Positions 48,717 through 58,388 of a stretch of 64,000 nt of DNA are shown here, piece after piece. Below the pieces are notes generated by a model that was not told the DNA's origin, made no database searches, and was given only the letters and a program-made list of their open reading frames with translations. The position numbers were made by a program, and so were the translations under genes. This DNA is from Acidobacteriota bacterium (GTDB taxonomy: Bacteria > Acidobacteriota > Terriglobia > Acidiferrales > UBA7541). The stretch spans positions 23,071 through 87,070 of the forward strand of contig JABCYZ010000029.1 of the NCBI GenBank assembly GCA_013289955.1, in the 5' to 3' direction. Positions within the stretch are counted from its first letter, which is position 1; the number at the start of each line of letters is the position of its first letter.

Positions 48717-49304
48717 TTAAGCGAGCGGTAATTCTATCGTCCAAACTCTCCGTGTTCTTTGCAGCACCTGCTCGCACTTCACCAGTGTCTCCCGTCCGCT
48801 GCCTTCCGAATCTGAAAACTCCAACTTCAAGATCTCCGTGGCCTGTTGAAGCGCCTCGACCATTTCCGGCGAGTCTTCGACCACACGCTCCACCGCTTTC
48901 TCCCGCGGCGTTAGATTCCCACCCTCCCTGCTAGAACCAAGGAGCCGCAGCTCCGCCACAGCTGTCTTGGTCACAACAAAAGTCTGGGTAAGATTCTTGC
49001 TGGATTGCCCGAACTTGTCTCTAAGCAAGTTTGATTTGGCGAGCAAATGCTTTCCGCGTGTTTCTAGTGTCGCGCTCGTTTTTGAGAGTGCCCTGATTCT
49101 CCGCCGTTGAGCTTCGAGGGAGACAACAAGACCAGCAAGGGAACTGGACAGCGATGGTGGTCGAATATTCTTTGGTCGATTCAAGAAACCTCCTTGGGTC
49201 CACAGATCCAGGAAAGCAGCGAGGATCGGGTCACACGAGCCGGTTAAGAGGTGGGTTCGGGGGCGGGAATGGCGACCCACAATCTTGAGAGGTCCCGCCA
49301 CCAC
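48717..49304 (-). CDS. Hypothetical helical protein
   Basis: An open frame of 195 codons whose central part looks coding: SLEAQRRRIRALSKTSATLE, NLTQTFVVTKTAVAELRLLG, and SPEMVEALQQATEILKLEFS, all with heptad-like spacing. The first ~50 residues (HSRPRTHLLTGSCDPILAAF) look less convincing, so the true start may lie further in. No domain is recognised and no good ribosome site is seen. It occupies a region otherwise lacking genes, between the receptor and the chemotaxis-type fusion. Confidence 0.4.
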   Translation of the reverse strand: MVAGPLKIVGRHSRPRTHLLTGSCDPILAAFLDLWTQGGFLNRPKNIRPPSLSSSLAGLVVSLEAQRRRIRALSKTSATLETRGKHLLAKSNLLRDKFGQSSKNLTQTFVVTKTAVAELRLLGSSREGGNLTPREKAVERVVEDSPEMVEALQQATEILKLEFSDSEGSGRETLVKCEQVLQRTRRVWTIELPLA

Positions 49305-49609
49305 TATAGCAGGATCCAGGAGATGTGGCGTTTTTACCGGCCCCGCGGAGATGATCCTCCAAGGAAGACTCTTCCGACGAGATCATTCAGAGAAGAACCC
49401 TTCTCGTACTAAGTAATAAAAGTACTGATAGTAGATGAGAAGGAGTTGTCGCAAGATACCAATATGGACTAGAATCGGGCGCAACCAAATGTCCAAGTGA
49501 CTTGGGGAATAGAGAATACACTCATCGGCCCATTGCTTCTGGAATTTGTAGTGACTCTGTCATTTTCCTGCAGGTCGGCGTGCTCAGCGCCGAAGACTGG
49601 GAGGAATCC
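49305..49609. other. Upstream region of the CheB/CheR fusion
   Basis: No gene is visible. A dyad CTTCTCGTACT...AGTAC...GAGAAG lies around 49410-49452, with an AT-rich centre (AAGTAATAAA) that could serve as a promoter or operator. The ribosome site GGGAGGAATCC comes just before the start at 49610. Confidence 0.4.
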
Positions 49610-52255
49610 ATGAGTCCTAAACTGGCGCGCAAAAATGCTCCGCAAATCGCCGCGAAGACAGAGAGTACGTTGCCGGCCGAAAACCAGAACGACACCACGA
49701 TTGTGGCCATCGGTGCTTCGGCTGGCGGCATCGAAGCTCTGACGGATCTGATGAATCACCTCCCGTCCGACACGGGCCTGGCTTTCGTGCTCGTGCAACA
49801 CCTTGACCCCAAACATCACAGCATTCTTACGGAGTTGCTGGCCAGGAAGACGGCGATGCCGGTAACGGAAGTGTCAGAAGGCATTGCTGTGAAGCCCAAC
49901 CATGTTTATGTCATCCCGCCCAACGCCATGATGTCCATTTCCGGCCAAACACTGCATCTCGCCCCGCGCGAGGAATCGCGCGGGATGCACATGTCCGTGG
50001 ACCACTTCATGCGTGCGCTTGCCGATCAGAAGGGAAATCGCGCCATCGGCGTTATCTTGTCAGGCTCGGGAACGGATGGAACTCTGGGAATGGCGGAGAT
50101 TCAGACCCACGGCGGCGTGACTTTCGCGCAGGACGAGGCCTCCGCCAAATACGATGGCATGCCGAGAAGCGCTGTCGTCGCCGGCTATGTCGACTACGTG
50201 CTTTCCCCCAAAGGTATCGCCAAGGAACTTACGCGCATTGCCCGCCACCCTTATGTTTCCCGCGACACGCTGCCTCAGGCGACGGAAACTGCCCCCGCTG
50301 CCAGCGCAGGTCTCCACTCCATTTTCCAGGTTTTGCTCAGGGTAACGGGAGTGGACTTCACACACTACCGGCAAACAACCATTATGCGCCGCATCCAGAG
50401 GCGCATGGTGGTTCACAAAATCGACCAAATCGAGGAATATGCCAAGTTTGTCCAGGGCCATCCCGCCGAAGTCAAGGCGCTCTACCAAGACATGCTCATC
50501 AACGTCACAAGCTTCTTCCGCAGTCCACGGGTCTTCGAAGCCCTGAAAGCAACGGTATTCCCCGCGATCCAAAAAAGTCTGTCGCGGGAGCGCGGTATCC
50601 GCATCTGGACTCCGGGATGCGCTTCCGGAGAAGAAACGTATTCGGTCGCCATCGCTCTGCTCGAATTCCTGGGAGACAAAGCGGCACAAAACCCGATTCA
50701 GTTTTTCGGAACGGACGTGAGCGATTTGAGCGTGACCAAAGCCCGCAACGGCCTTTATCCCGAGAACATTCAAGGCGACGTATCGCCTGAGCGGCTCCGA
50801 AGGTTTTTCACAAAAGGGGAAAATGGCTACCGCGTCAGCAAAATGATCAGGGACATGTGCATTTTCGCGCAGCACAACGTCCTGAACGATCCTCCGTTTT
50901 CCCGGATGGACCTCATTTGCTGCCGGAACCTGCTCATCTATCTCGAACCGGTTCTCCAAAACAAGGCTATTTCTCTGTTTCATTACGCGCTGAGACCTGG
51001 CGGATTTCTGCTCCTGGGAAGCTCGGAAGGTCTCGGCGCCACAACTGGCTTATTCGCAGCGGAAGACCGCGCACATAAGATCTTTTCAAAAAAGGGAGGA
51101 TCCGTGCGCCAGGGCGGAGCTCTCTCACCGGATTCTCCGGCAGAGCGCAGAGAATACGGGCCCATCCGGGTTCCCGTGAAGCAGCAGGATTCCATTTGGA
51201 ACTATGCGGAAGCGCAGAAGGAATTCGACCGGCGCCTCCTGACCCAATATGCGCCGGCGACAGTATTCGTTAACGAGGAAATGGAGATCCTGCACACCCG
51301 TGGAGGTGTAAATCTCTATCTCAAACTCGCGCCCGGCCGCGCAAGCCTGAGCCTTCTGAAAATGGCAAGGGAGGGTCTCCTTGTCGAACTGCGAAACGCG
51401 ATTACCCGCGCCAAGAAGGACAACGCTGTCGTTGAAAAGAGGAATCTCCGAATCAAGAATGGAGACCGCACTGGCGAGAAGTCGGAGGCAGCCGGTGCAA
51501 CGCGACTCGTAAACTTCGACGTCATTCCAGTCACGCTCGGCAATACCAAAGAGCTTTGCTTCATGATTGTGTTTCAAGAGGCGGCCATGGAGCCGCCACG
51601 GCAACCCGTATCGCGACGAGCCCGCACCAGGGAAGAATCCGCAGCCGCCGTCAAGCAAAGAGCGAAACTCGAGCACGAATTGGCGGCGACGAAAGAATAC
51701 CTTCAATCCGTCATCGAGACTCAGGAAGCCATGAATGAGGAGTTGCAGTCCGCCAACGAGGAAATCCTCTCCAGCAACGAAGAATTGCAGAGCACAAATG
51801 AAGAAATGGAAACAGCCAAGGAGGAACTGCAGTCCGCTAACGAAGAGCTGACCACGGTGAACGACGAACTTCGAAGCCGCAACGTGGAGGTCACGCAAAT
51901 CAACAATGACTTGATCAACCTGCTTTCCAGCATCGATATTGCGGTGATCATGATCGGTAGCGATCTCACCATCCGGCGCTTCACTCCCAAGGCGCAAAAG
52001 TTTCTCGGACTTATCGCCGGCGACATCGGACGGCCCCTCTCGAATATCAATCCCGCCATCGAAATTGCGGATCTGCAGTCAATGGTTGTTCAAGTCGTCT
52101 CGGATTTCCATCCGCTCGAGAGGGAGCTGACGGACCGCGTGGGCATTCATTACCAGCTCAAAATTCTTCCCTACCGAACACTCGATAATAAGATTGAAGG
52201 CGTGGTGATTACGATCGTGGATATCGCTCCCGGTAGAGACGGCGGCAAGACCTAG
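49610..52255 (+). CDS. CheB-CheR-PAS fusion protein
   Basis: An 881-residue signalling protein. Order: CheB methylesterase domain (about 25-205) with Ser37 in GASAGGIEA, His64 in VQHLDPKH and Asp156 in SGSGTDGTLG; CheR methyltransferase domain (about 225-490) with SFFRSPRVFEALK, the SAM site WTPGCASGEETYSVA and RMDLICCRNLLIYLE; a long coiled coil (about 660-770, SANEEILSSNEELQSTNEEM); and a PAS domain (about 780-875). There is no receiver domain, so control must come through the PAS or partners. Such fusions usually act in non-motility signalling. ATG 49610 with GGGAGG is preferred. It is followed by a PAS-LuxR regulator on the same strand. Confidence 0.92.
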   Translation: MSPKLARKNAPQIAAKTESTLPAENQNDTTIVAIGASAGGIEALTDLMNHLPSDTGLAFVLVQHLDPKHHSILTELLARKTAMPVTEVSEGIAVKPNHVYVIPPNAMMSISGQTLHLAPREESRGMHMSVDHFMRALADQKGNRAIGVILSGSGTDGTLGMAEIQTHGGVTFAQDEASAKYDGMPRSAVVAGYVDYVLSPKGIAKELTRIARHPYVSRDTLPQATETAPAASAGLHSIFQVLLRVTGVDFTHYRQTTIMRRIQRRMVVHKIDQIEEYAKFVQGHPAEVKALYQDMLINVTSFFRSPRVFEALKATVFPAIQKSLSRERGIRIWTPGCASGEETYSVAIALLEFLGDKAAQNPIQFFGTDVSDLSVTKARNGLYPENIQGDVSPERLRRFFTKGENGYRVSKMIRDMCIFAQHNVLNDPPFSRMDLICCRNLLIYLEPVLQNKAISLFHYALRPGGFLLLGSSEGLGATTGLFAAEDRAHKIFSKKGGSVRQGGALSPDSPAERREYGPIRVPVKQQDSIWNYAEAQKEFDRRLLTQYAPATVFVNEEMEILHTRGGVNLYLKLAPGRASLSLLKMAREGLLVELRNAITRAKKDNAVVEKRNLRIKNGDRTGEKSEAAGATRLVNFDVIPVTLGNTKELCFMIVFQEAAMEPPRQPVSRRARTREESAAAVKQRAKLEHELAATKEYLQSVIETQEAMNEELQSANEEILSSNEELQSTNEEMETAKEELQSANEELTTVNDELRSRNVEVTQINNDLINLLSSIDIAVIMIGSDLTIRRFTPKAQKFLGLIAGDIGRPLSNINPAIEIADLQSMVVQVVSDFHPLERELTDRVGIHYQLKILPYRTLDNKIEGVVITIVDIAPGRDGGKT

Positions 52256-52327
52256 CCCCCCTGCCGCCCGGGCCGTGTCGACTCCCCTCAAGGTCTAACC
52301 ACTGTCTTTCACCATGTTATATTGGCT

Positions 52328-52356
52328 TTGCATTGTGTTAACTTAGTGACTATACT
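52328..52356 (+). promoter_or_regulatory. Candidate promoter of the PAS-LuxR gene
   Basis: TTGCAT (52328-52333) and TATACT (52351-52356) are separated by 17 bases, matching a sigma-70-type promoter with a weak -35 and a good -10. It lies in the 289-base gap after the CheB/CheR gene and would leave a leader of about 180 bases. Confidence 0.45.
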
Positions 52357-52544
52357 GGTGAAAAGAATGTTACCAGGCTTCAGGCGTTGCGCATCTTGAA
52401 GCGCACGGGCTAGCATGAGAGATCGACGGACTGTTAAAGGAAGATGTCTAGCGATTAGGGCGCACCCCATCGCGCCATCCGAGACCTGCCACGCGGACCC
52501 CGGCAGCAGTCATCACTAGCTTGTATACGTTTTGGAGGCATAGC

Positions 52545-53513
52545 TTGGCCAGCGTCAGCCATCGAGAGAGAACCCCCGCAAGAGCCTTTCGTGGGGCTGC
52601 TCGAAAGAGGCCTCGCAAGCCATTCGCCGGAAATCTAAGCTCTCTGAGCAGTCTTCTGCACAATTCCACCATAGGAGTCGCCCTCTTCGACGAGAATTTG
52701 CACTGCAGGGCGCTGAACAGCGCCATGGGCAGACTGATCGGTGTGTCTCCCAAGAGGCAAGTCGGCAAACAGTTGCACCAGGTATTTTCGGACGGGTCTC
52801 CCAAGCTGGAATTTGCCTTCCGGCGGGTTTGGACCACGGGCAATCCTTTGTCCAACCTCGAGTGGGCGGCTCAGTTGTCTGACGGAACGGATCCGCGCCG
52901 CTGGGTGGTGAACTTCTATCCTGTTACCGACGAATCGAGACAAGTTCGGCTGGTTGCGGCCACCTTTAGCGAAGTCACCAAAGGACGCTGCGCGGAACTG
53001 AAGCTGTCTCGTCTCCGCGATAAATTCCATTCCCGGGTGCTTCGCCAACCTGTTGTTCTCGGAGACGAATTTTCCGATATATCGACCCGCACTTTCGATC
53101 TAGTGACTCGCTCTGTTGCGCTGCTCAAGAGCTCACTGTGTTTGAGGTTTCACACCTCGAAAACACAGCTTGAGGCAGCCCTGGTCCGGCACGCGTTATA
53201 TATGCCCCCGGATCCGGCGAGCGAACCGGCGTTAGCTCCTGCCTTGCCGCACTCAGATTTCGACACGGAGCTGCAGCTCCCACCGGACGCACAGAACGAG
53301 ATGGATCTGCTCGCCGGCGGCCCAAGCCCGCGGGAGCGGCAAGTCCTCCGCTTCTTGGCCGATGGCAATTCCAACAAGGAGATTGGCTCCATTCTCGATA
53401 TCAGTACCCGGACTGTGGAGTGTTACCGGGCGCGCATCATGTTCAAACTAGACCTCCATTCGACCGCTGCCCTTGTCCGCTACGCCGTCCGAAACAATAT
53501 CGTCGAACCTTGA
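52545..53513 (+). CDS. PAS-domain LuxR-family transcription regulator
   Basis: A 322-residue regulator with a PAS sensor (about residues 35-150, TIGVALFDENLHCRALNSAM, LVAATFSEVTKGR) and a LuxR-type helix-turn-helix at the C-terminus (about 260-320, GPSPRERQVLRFLADGNSNK, STRTVECYRARIMFKL). The middle part is helical without a known motif. It lacks a receiver domain, so it is not a classical response regulator. I chose TTG 52545 because GGAGG lies six bases upstream. It may respond to the CheB/CheR-PAS protein encoded before it, or act on its own. Confidence 0.82.
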   Translation: MASVSHRERTPARAFRGAARKRPRKPFAGNLSSLSSLLHNSTIGVALFDENLHCRALNSAMGRLIGVSPKRQVGKQLHQVFSDGSPKLEFAFRRVWTTGNPLSNLEWAAQLSDGTDPRRWVVNFYPVTDESRQVRLVAATFSEVTKGRCAELKLSRLRDKFHSRVLRQPVVLGDEFSDISTRTFDLVTRSVALLKSSLCLRFHTSKTQLEAALVRHALYMPPDPASEPALAPALPHSDFDTELQLPPDAQNEMDLLAGGPSPRERQVLRFLADGNSNKEIGSILDISTRTVECYRARIMFKLDLHSTAALVRYAVRNNIVEP

Positions 53514-53835
53514 GACACCTTATCAGAAGGCCCGTTGATTAGACGGCCTTAACGTTCGGCAGAGAATTCGCCCAACATCTCCAAAATGGTTGCCAGAGAA
53601 GGAAAAAGTCTATTTAAATCAACCACTTATATAATAGGGGGATTTTGTCAGCCGCCGCTCCCCATTAAGCCGTATGCGCTCTTCGCCCCCAGCCGCATTC
53701 CTCACTCTTGGCATATACGCTGTATGATCCATCAATCTTTACCTGAGTGTGTATCCAGAACCGGGTCGACAATCGTCAAAAGTTCACGGATCATTGTGTC
53801 GCGGTCCGATCCTATGGTTTCAACAAGGAATTGCC
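53514..53835. other. Upstream region of the RND efflux operon
   Basis: No gene is visible. A small dyad AAGGCC...GGCCTT (53527-53550) after the LuxR-type gene may act as a weak terminator. TTGCCA (53590-53595) with TTTAAA (53613-53618) at 17-base spacing, or the nearby TATAAT (53630-53635), could form the efflux operon promoter. AAGGAA at 53825-53830 is the ribosome site of the adaptor gene. Confidence 0.45.
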
Positions 53836-55071
53836 TTGCCTGCTGATCAATATGAACGCCCCATCATTGGCCCGGAACATCAATTGCCCGCTTCCTCGCC
53901 ACCGCGCCACAAGGGTTCAAGGATCATCGTAGGGATTATTTTGCTCGTAATCTTCGCGGTCGTCATCGTGCTTATCTTGCGCCACCACGACGATACGGCG
54001 AAGGCCGCCAAAACTCCGAGGGGGGGCGGCGGGCCCGTCACGCTGACGACCACAACCGCGCAGAAGGGCGACATCGGCGTTTATCTCGATTCGATCGGAA
54101 CGGTCACGCCAGTGTACAGCGCTTCGATTACGAGCCAGGTGAACGGAATCGTCACGGCGGTCCACTATACGGAAGGACAAATCGTCAGCAAGGGCGATCC
54201 GCTCATTGAAATCGACCCGCGAACCTACCAAGCCACGCTGCTGCAAGCGCAGGGCACACTCGAACGCGACGAAAATGTCTTAGGCCAGGCGAAGATGGAC
54301 CTGGAGCGCTACAAAGATGCCTGGGCCAGAAACGCCATACCAAAGCAAACTCTGGACGATCAGGAAAAAATAGTCCTGCAAGACCAGGGAACGGTGAAAA
54401 TCGACCAAGGCACCGTACAGTTTGACCAGATCCAGGTGGAATATTGCCACATCACAGCTCCGGTTACCGGCAGAGTCGGTTTGCGCCTCGTGGATCCAGG
54501 CAACGTCGTGCAGTCTTCGGGAACGCTCACGCTGGCCGTCATCACCCAGCTTCAGCCCATCACGGTAATCTTCACAGTCTCCGAGGACAGCCTCGGACAG
54601 GTCCAGCAGCGGCTCCATAAAGGCGCTGCGCTTACCGTGGATGCCTTCGATCGTGCCGGCCAAAAGAAAATAGCATCTGGCAAGCTTCTCACGCTAGACA
54701 ATCTGATCGACACCACGACGGGCACCGTCAAGGCCCGCGCCTCGTTTGAAAATAAAGACACCTCTCTCTTTCCAAATCAGTTCGTCAACGTTCGGCTTCT
54801 CGTGGATACCCTTCACGGGGCCACGCTGATTCCGGCATCCGCGATTCAACACAATGGCCAAGCCGACTTTGTTTATGTCCTGGAGGACAACACGGCGCAC
54901 ATGCGCAGCGTGAAGGCCGGTGTCACCGATGCGGGTCAGACCGAGGTGACGGGCATCAACCCCGGAGATGTGCTGGCAAACAGCAGCTTTGATAAGCTGC
55001 AGGACAATTCCAAGGTCGTCGTCGCCGGTAAGCCTGCACCCAAAAATTCCGCTGGGAGTGCCGCTCCTTGA
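53836..55071 (+). CDS. RND efflux periplasmic adaptor (MdtA-like)
   Basis: A 411-residue membrane-fusion protein. An N-terminal membrane helix (about residues 30-47, IIVGIILLVIFAVVIVLILR) is followed by the split lipoyl domain (VNGIVTAVHYTEGQIVSKGD and CHITAPVTGRVGLRLVDPGN), a helical hairpin (about 120-190, rich in Gln) and beta-barrel domains. It links the inner-membrane pump to the outer-membrane channel. I chose TTG 53836 since AAGGAA lies just upstream; the frame is open to 53749, but those residues look unrelated. The stop overlaps the next gene as TTGA. Confidence 0.9.
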   Translation: MPADQYERPIIGPEHQLPASSPPRHKGSRIIVGIILLVIFAVVIVLILRHHDDTAKAAKTPRGGGGPVTLTTTTAQKGDIGVYLDSIGTVTPVYSASITSQVNGIVTAVHYTEGQIVSKGDPLIEIDPRTYQATLLQAQGTLERDENVLGQAKMDLERYKDAWARNAIPKQTLDDQEKIVLQDQGTVKIDQGTVQFDQIQVEYCHITAPVTGRVGLRLVDPGNVVQSSGTLTLAVITQLQPITVIFTVSEDSLGQVQQRLHKGAALTVDAFDRAGQKKIASGKLLTLDNLIDTTTGTVKARASFENKDTSLFPNQFVNVRLLVDTLHGATLIPASAIQHNGQADFVYVLEDNTAHMRSVKAGVTDAGQTEVTGINPGDVLANSSFDKLQDNSKVVVAGKPAPKNSAGSAAP

Positions 55072-58000
55072 GTCCGTCACGCCCGTTCATTTTGAGGCCT
55101 GTTGCGACGGCCCTGCTGATGGCGGCAATTCTCCTCGTGGGGATCGTCTGCTATACGCAGCTCCCGGTGTCCGCATTGCCCCAGGTCGACTATCCCACGA
55201 TCCAAATTCTCACTTTTTATCCCGGTGCAAGCCCGGACGTCGTGGCAACCACGGTGACGGCCCCGCTTGAGCGCCAATTCGGCCAGCTCCAAGGCTTAAG
55301 CCAGATGACTTCCAGTAGTTCGGGCGGCTGCTCCGTCATCGTGCTTCAATTCAACCTCAGTCTTAATATTGATATCGCGGAAGAAGAAGTGCAGTCGGCG
55401 ATCAATGCTTCCCAAAGCTTTCTCCCGGCCAACCTGCCCTCGCCTCCGATCTATAGCAAGACAAATCCGGCCGATGCTCCGGTGCTTACCTTGGCCGTAA
55501 CTTCAAACACTATTCCGCTCGCCCAGGTGGAAGACCTCGTGGACACGAGGTTAGCCCCCAAGATTTCACAATTGACCGACGTTGGCCTCGTCAGTATCAG
55601 CGGCGGGCAAAAGCCTGCTGTCCGCATTCAAGCCAATCCAGCGGCCCTCTCTTCCTACGGAATCAATCTCGAGGATCTCCGCACGGCGGTAACACAATCC
55701 AGTGTCAACGCCGCCAAAGGCAACTTTGACGGCCCTCGTCAGGATTACCAGATCGACGCCAACGATCAGCTTGTCACCAGCAAGGACTATAACAACGTCG
55801 TCGTCGCCTACCGCAACGGCGCGCCGGTCATGCTCACCGACGTGGCGAAAATTGTGGATGGTGTCGAAAATAATTTTCAGGCTGCCTGGATGAATAAGTC
55901 TCCCGCGGTCATCGTAAACGTCCAGCGCCAGCCTGGCGGAAACACCATAAGCGTTGTGCAGCGCATTAAAGCTCTGCTCCCTCAGCTCGAAGCAAACCTG
56001 CCCACGGGCATTGACGTCACCACCCTCACCGACCTCACGGCACCGATTAAGGCATCGGTTTCCGATGTTGAGTTCGAGTTGATGCTCACCATTGCGCTCG
56101 TTGTTATGGTCATGTTCCTTTTCTTGCGCAGCGTGTACGCGACAATTATTCCCAGTGTGGCCGTACCCCTCTCGCTCGTCGGCACGTTCGCCGCGATGTA
56201 TGCCCTCGGCTACAGCCTCGATAACCTCTCCCTCATGGCCCTCACCATTTCGACCGGATTCGTCGTCGACGACGCCATCGTCATGGTCGAAAACATCTCT
56301 CGATATATCGAAGAGGGTGAACCTCCCATGGAGGCTGCCTTGAAGGGAGCCGAGCAGATCGGGTTCACGATCGTATCCCTTACGGTTTCACTCATCGCCG
56401 TCCTCATTCCGCTGCTCTTTATGGCGGACGTCGTTGGCCGCCTGTTTCGCGAGTTCGCCGTCACTCTGGCAGTCACCATTATCGTTTCCGCCGTTGTTTC
56501 CCTGACTCTTACTCCGATGATGGCTTCCCGCATTCTAAAGCGCCACACCGGTCAAAAGCAGGGACGCCTTTTCCAGGCGTCTGAAGACGCTTTTGATAGC
56601 ATGATCGCCTTCTACGGGCGCACGCTGAAGTTTGTACTTCGCTTCCAGACCATCACCCTTCTCGTCGCCGTGGCCACTCTTTTGTTGACCATCTTTCTCT
56701 ACATCGTCATTCCAAAAGGTTTCTTCCCCCTCCAGGACACCGGGATTATCCAGGGTATTTCCCAGGCTCCTCCCACCATCGGTCACAATGCCATGGCCGA
56801 AAAACAGCAGGAGCTTGCCAGCGTCATTCTCAAGGATCCGGCGGTTGAGAGTCTCTCCTCTTTCATCGGTGCCGATGGCACGAATATCACTACCAACAGC
56901 GGCAGAATGTCCATCAATCTGAAGGCGCTCGAAGATCGTAAAATAAACGCTTCCGACGTCATCCGCCGTCTTCAGTCAAGCCTGAATGATGTCCAGGGCA
57001 TTCAGCTTTTCATGCAACCGGTCCAGAACATCACCATCGACGACCGTGTCAGCCGCACGCAGTTCCAATACACACTGGAAGATCCGGATCCCAATGAACT
57101 CAACGATTGGACCAATCGCTTCGTCGCCAACTTGAAAAATTTGCCGGAGCTGGAAGATGTTGCCACGGATCAGCAGCCGGGCGGCCTTGCCGTCTCGCTC
57201 ATCATTGACCGTGCCACCGCCTCGCGGCTGGGCATTGCGCCCACGACCATCGACAACACGCTCTACGACGCCTTCGGTCAGCGCCAGATCAACACCATGT
57301 ACACGCAGTCCAATCAATACCACGTCATTTTGGAAGCTCAGCCTCAGTTTCAGCTCGACCCCGACAAGCTGAACAAACTTTATATACAGTCCAACTCCGC
57401 TGCTAACACCACCGGGGCGGCCGCTTCCTCTACCGGCAACGGCTCTACCTCCGCGGGCTCAAACGCCCTGACCGGCTCCGCTCTCTATACCGCTTCCGCG
57501 AACACACTGGCTCCTCCCGCGAATGCCCTCACCCCCAGTACATCGAGCGCAAACTCCAGCAAAGGCGCGACGTCGGCCGGAGGCACGAGCTCTGCAAAAA
57601 GCAATGCCGTGCCGCTGGGTGCGTTCTCGCATTTTGAAACCAAAACAGAACAGCTTTCCATCAACCATCAGGGTCAGTTTCCGGCCATTACGGTTTCCTT
57701 CAACCTTGCTCCCAACGCGGCGCTCGGCGGAGCCATCACCGCCATCAACAAAGTTCAAAAAAATATGCACATGCCCGCCAGCCTTCAGGCCGATTTCCAG
57801 GGTACCGCGGCATCTTTCCGGAACTCGCTCTCCAACATGCCACTGCTCATCCTCGCCGCTCTCGTGACTGTCTATATCGTCCTCGGCGTTTTATACGAGA
57901 GTTTCATACATCCAATCACCATTCTTTCCACGCTTCCTTCCGCCGGCGTTGGCGCTTTTCTCGCGCTCATTCTGTTCGGTCAGGATCTCAGCGTCGTCGC

Positions 58001-58388
58001 CATCATCGGTCTGGTGCTTCTGATCGGCATTGTTAAAAAGAACGGCATCATGATGGTTGACTTCGCGCTGGATGCCGAGCGCAATCACGGAAAAAATTCC
58101 ACCGACGCAATCTATGAGGCCTGCCTTCTCCGTTTCCGCCCTATCATGATGACCACCATGGCCGCTCTGCTCGGGGGTTTGCCGCTCGCATTCGGCAGAG
58201 GCATCGGTTCTGAATTGCGCCGTCCGCTCGGTATCGCCATGGTCGGCGGTCTCCTGGTGAGTCAGGTGCTCACCCTTTACACCACGCCCGTTATTTACAT
58301 TTTCTTTGACAAGCTGGCGCAGCGGTTCTCCAGAAGATCGGAAGTGGCCGAGCCCGGTGCCGAGCCGCAACCCGCGGGTTCCTTATGA
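55068..58388 (+). CDS. RND multidrug efflux pump, first subunit (MdtB-like)
   Basis: A 1106-residue proton-driven pump of the HAE1/RND class with 12 membrane helices and two large periplasmic loops. Motifs include FILRPVATALLMAAILLVG at the start, TGFVVDDAIVMVENISRYIE with the charged helix 4 Asp residues, and LVLLIGIVKKNGIMMVDFAL. It is about 60 residues longer than its partner because of a Ser/Thr/Ala/Gly-rich insertion at about residues 775-848, in the second periplasmic loop. Translation is coupled on both sides (TTGA and ATGA overlaps). With the second subunit it probably forms a mixed trimer as in MdtBC. Substrates are unknown. Confidence 0.92.
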   Translation: MSPSRPFILRPVATALLMAAILLVGIVCYTQLPVSALPQVDYPTIQILTFYPGASPDVVATTVTAPLERQFGQLQGLSQMTSSSSGGCSVIVLQFNLSLNIDIAEEEVQSAINASQSFLPANLPSPPIYSKTNPADAPVLTLAVTSNTIPLAQVEDLVDTRLAPKISQLTDVGLVSISGGQKPAVRIQANPAALSSYGINLEDLRTAVTQSSVNAAKGNFDGPRQDYQIDANDQLVTSKDYNNVVVAYRNGAPVMLTDVAKIVDGVENNFQAAWMNKSPAVIVNVQRQPGGNTISVVQRIKALLPQLEANLPTGIDVTTLTDLTAPIKASVSDVEFELMLTIALVVMVMFLFLRSVYATIIPSVAVPLSLVGTFAAMYALGYSLDNLSLMALTISTGFVVDDAIVMVENISRYIEEGEPPMEAALKGAEQIGFTIVSLTVSLIAVLIPLLFMADVVGRLFREFAVTLAVTIIVSAVVSLTLTPMMASRILKRHTGQKQGRLFQASEDAFDSMIAFYGRTLKFVLRFQTITLLVAVATLLLTIFLYIVIPKGFFPLQDTGIIQGISQAPPTIGHNAMAEKQQELASVILKDPAVESLSSFIGADGTNITTNSGRMSINLKALEDRKINASDVIRRLQSSLNDVQGIQLFMQPVQNITIDDRVSRTQFQYTLEDPDPNELNDWTNRFVANLKNLPELEDVATDQQPGGLAVSLIIDRATASRLGIAPTTIDNTLYDAFGQRQINTMYTQSNQYHVILEAQPQFQLDPDKLNKLYIQSNSAANTTGAAASSTGNGSTSAGSNALTGSALYTASANTLAPPANALTPSTSSANSSKGATSAGGTSSAKSNAVPLGAFSHFETKTEQLSINHQGQFPAITVSFNLAPNAALGGAITAINKVQKNMHMPASLQADFQGTAASFRNSLSNMPLLILAALVTVYIVLGVLYESFIHPITILSTLPSAGVGAFLALILFGQDLSVVAIIGLVLLIGIVKKNGIMMVDFALDAERNHGKNSTDAIYEACLLRFRPIMMTTMAALLGGLPLAFGRGIGSELRRPLGIAMVGGLLVSQVLTLYTTPVIYIFFDKLAQRFSRRSEVAEPGAEPQPAGSL

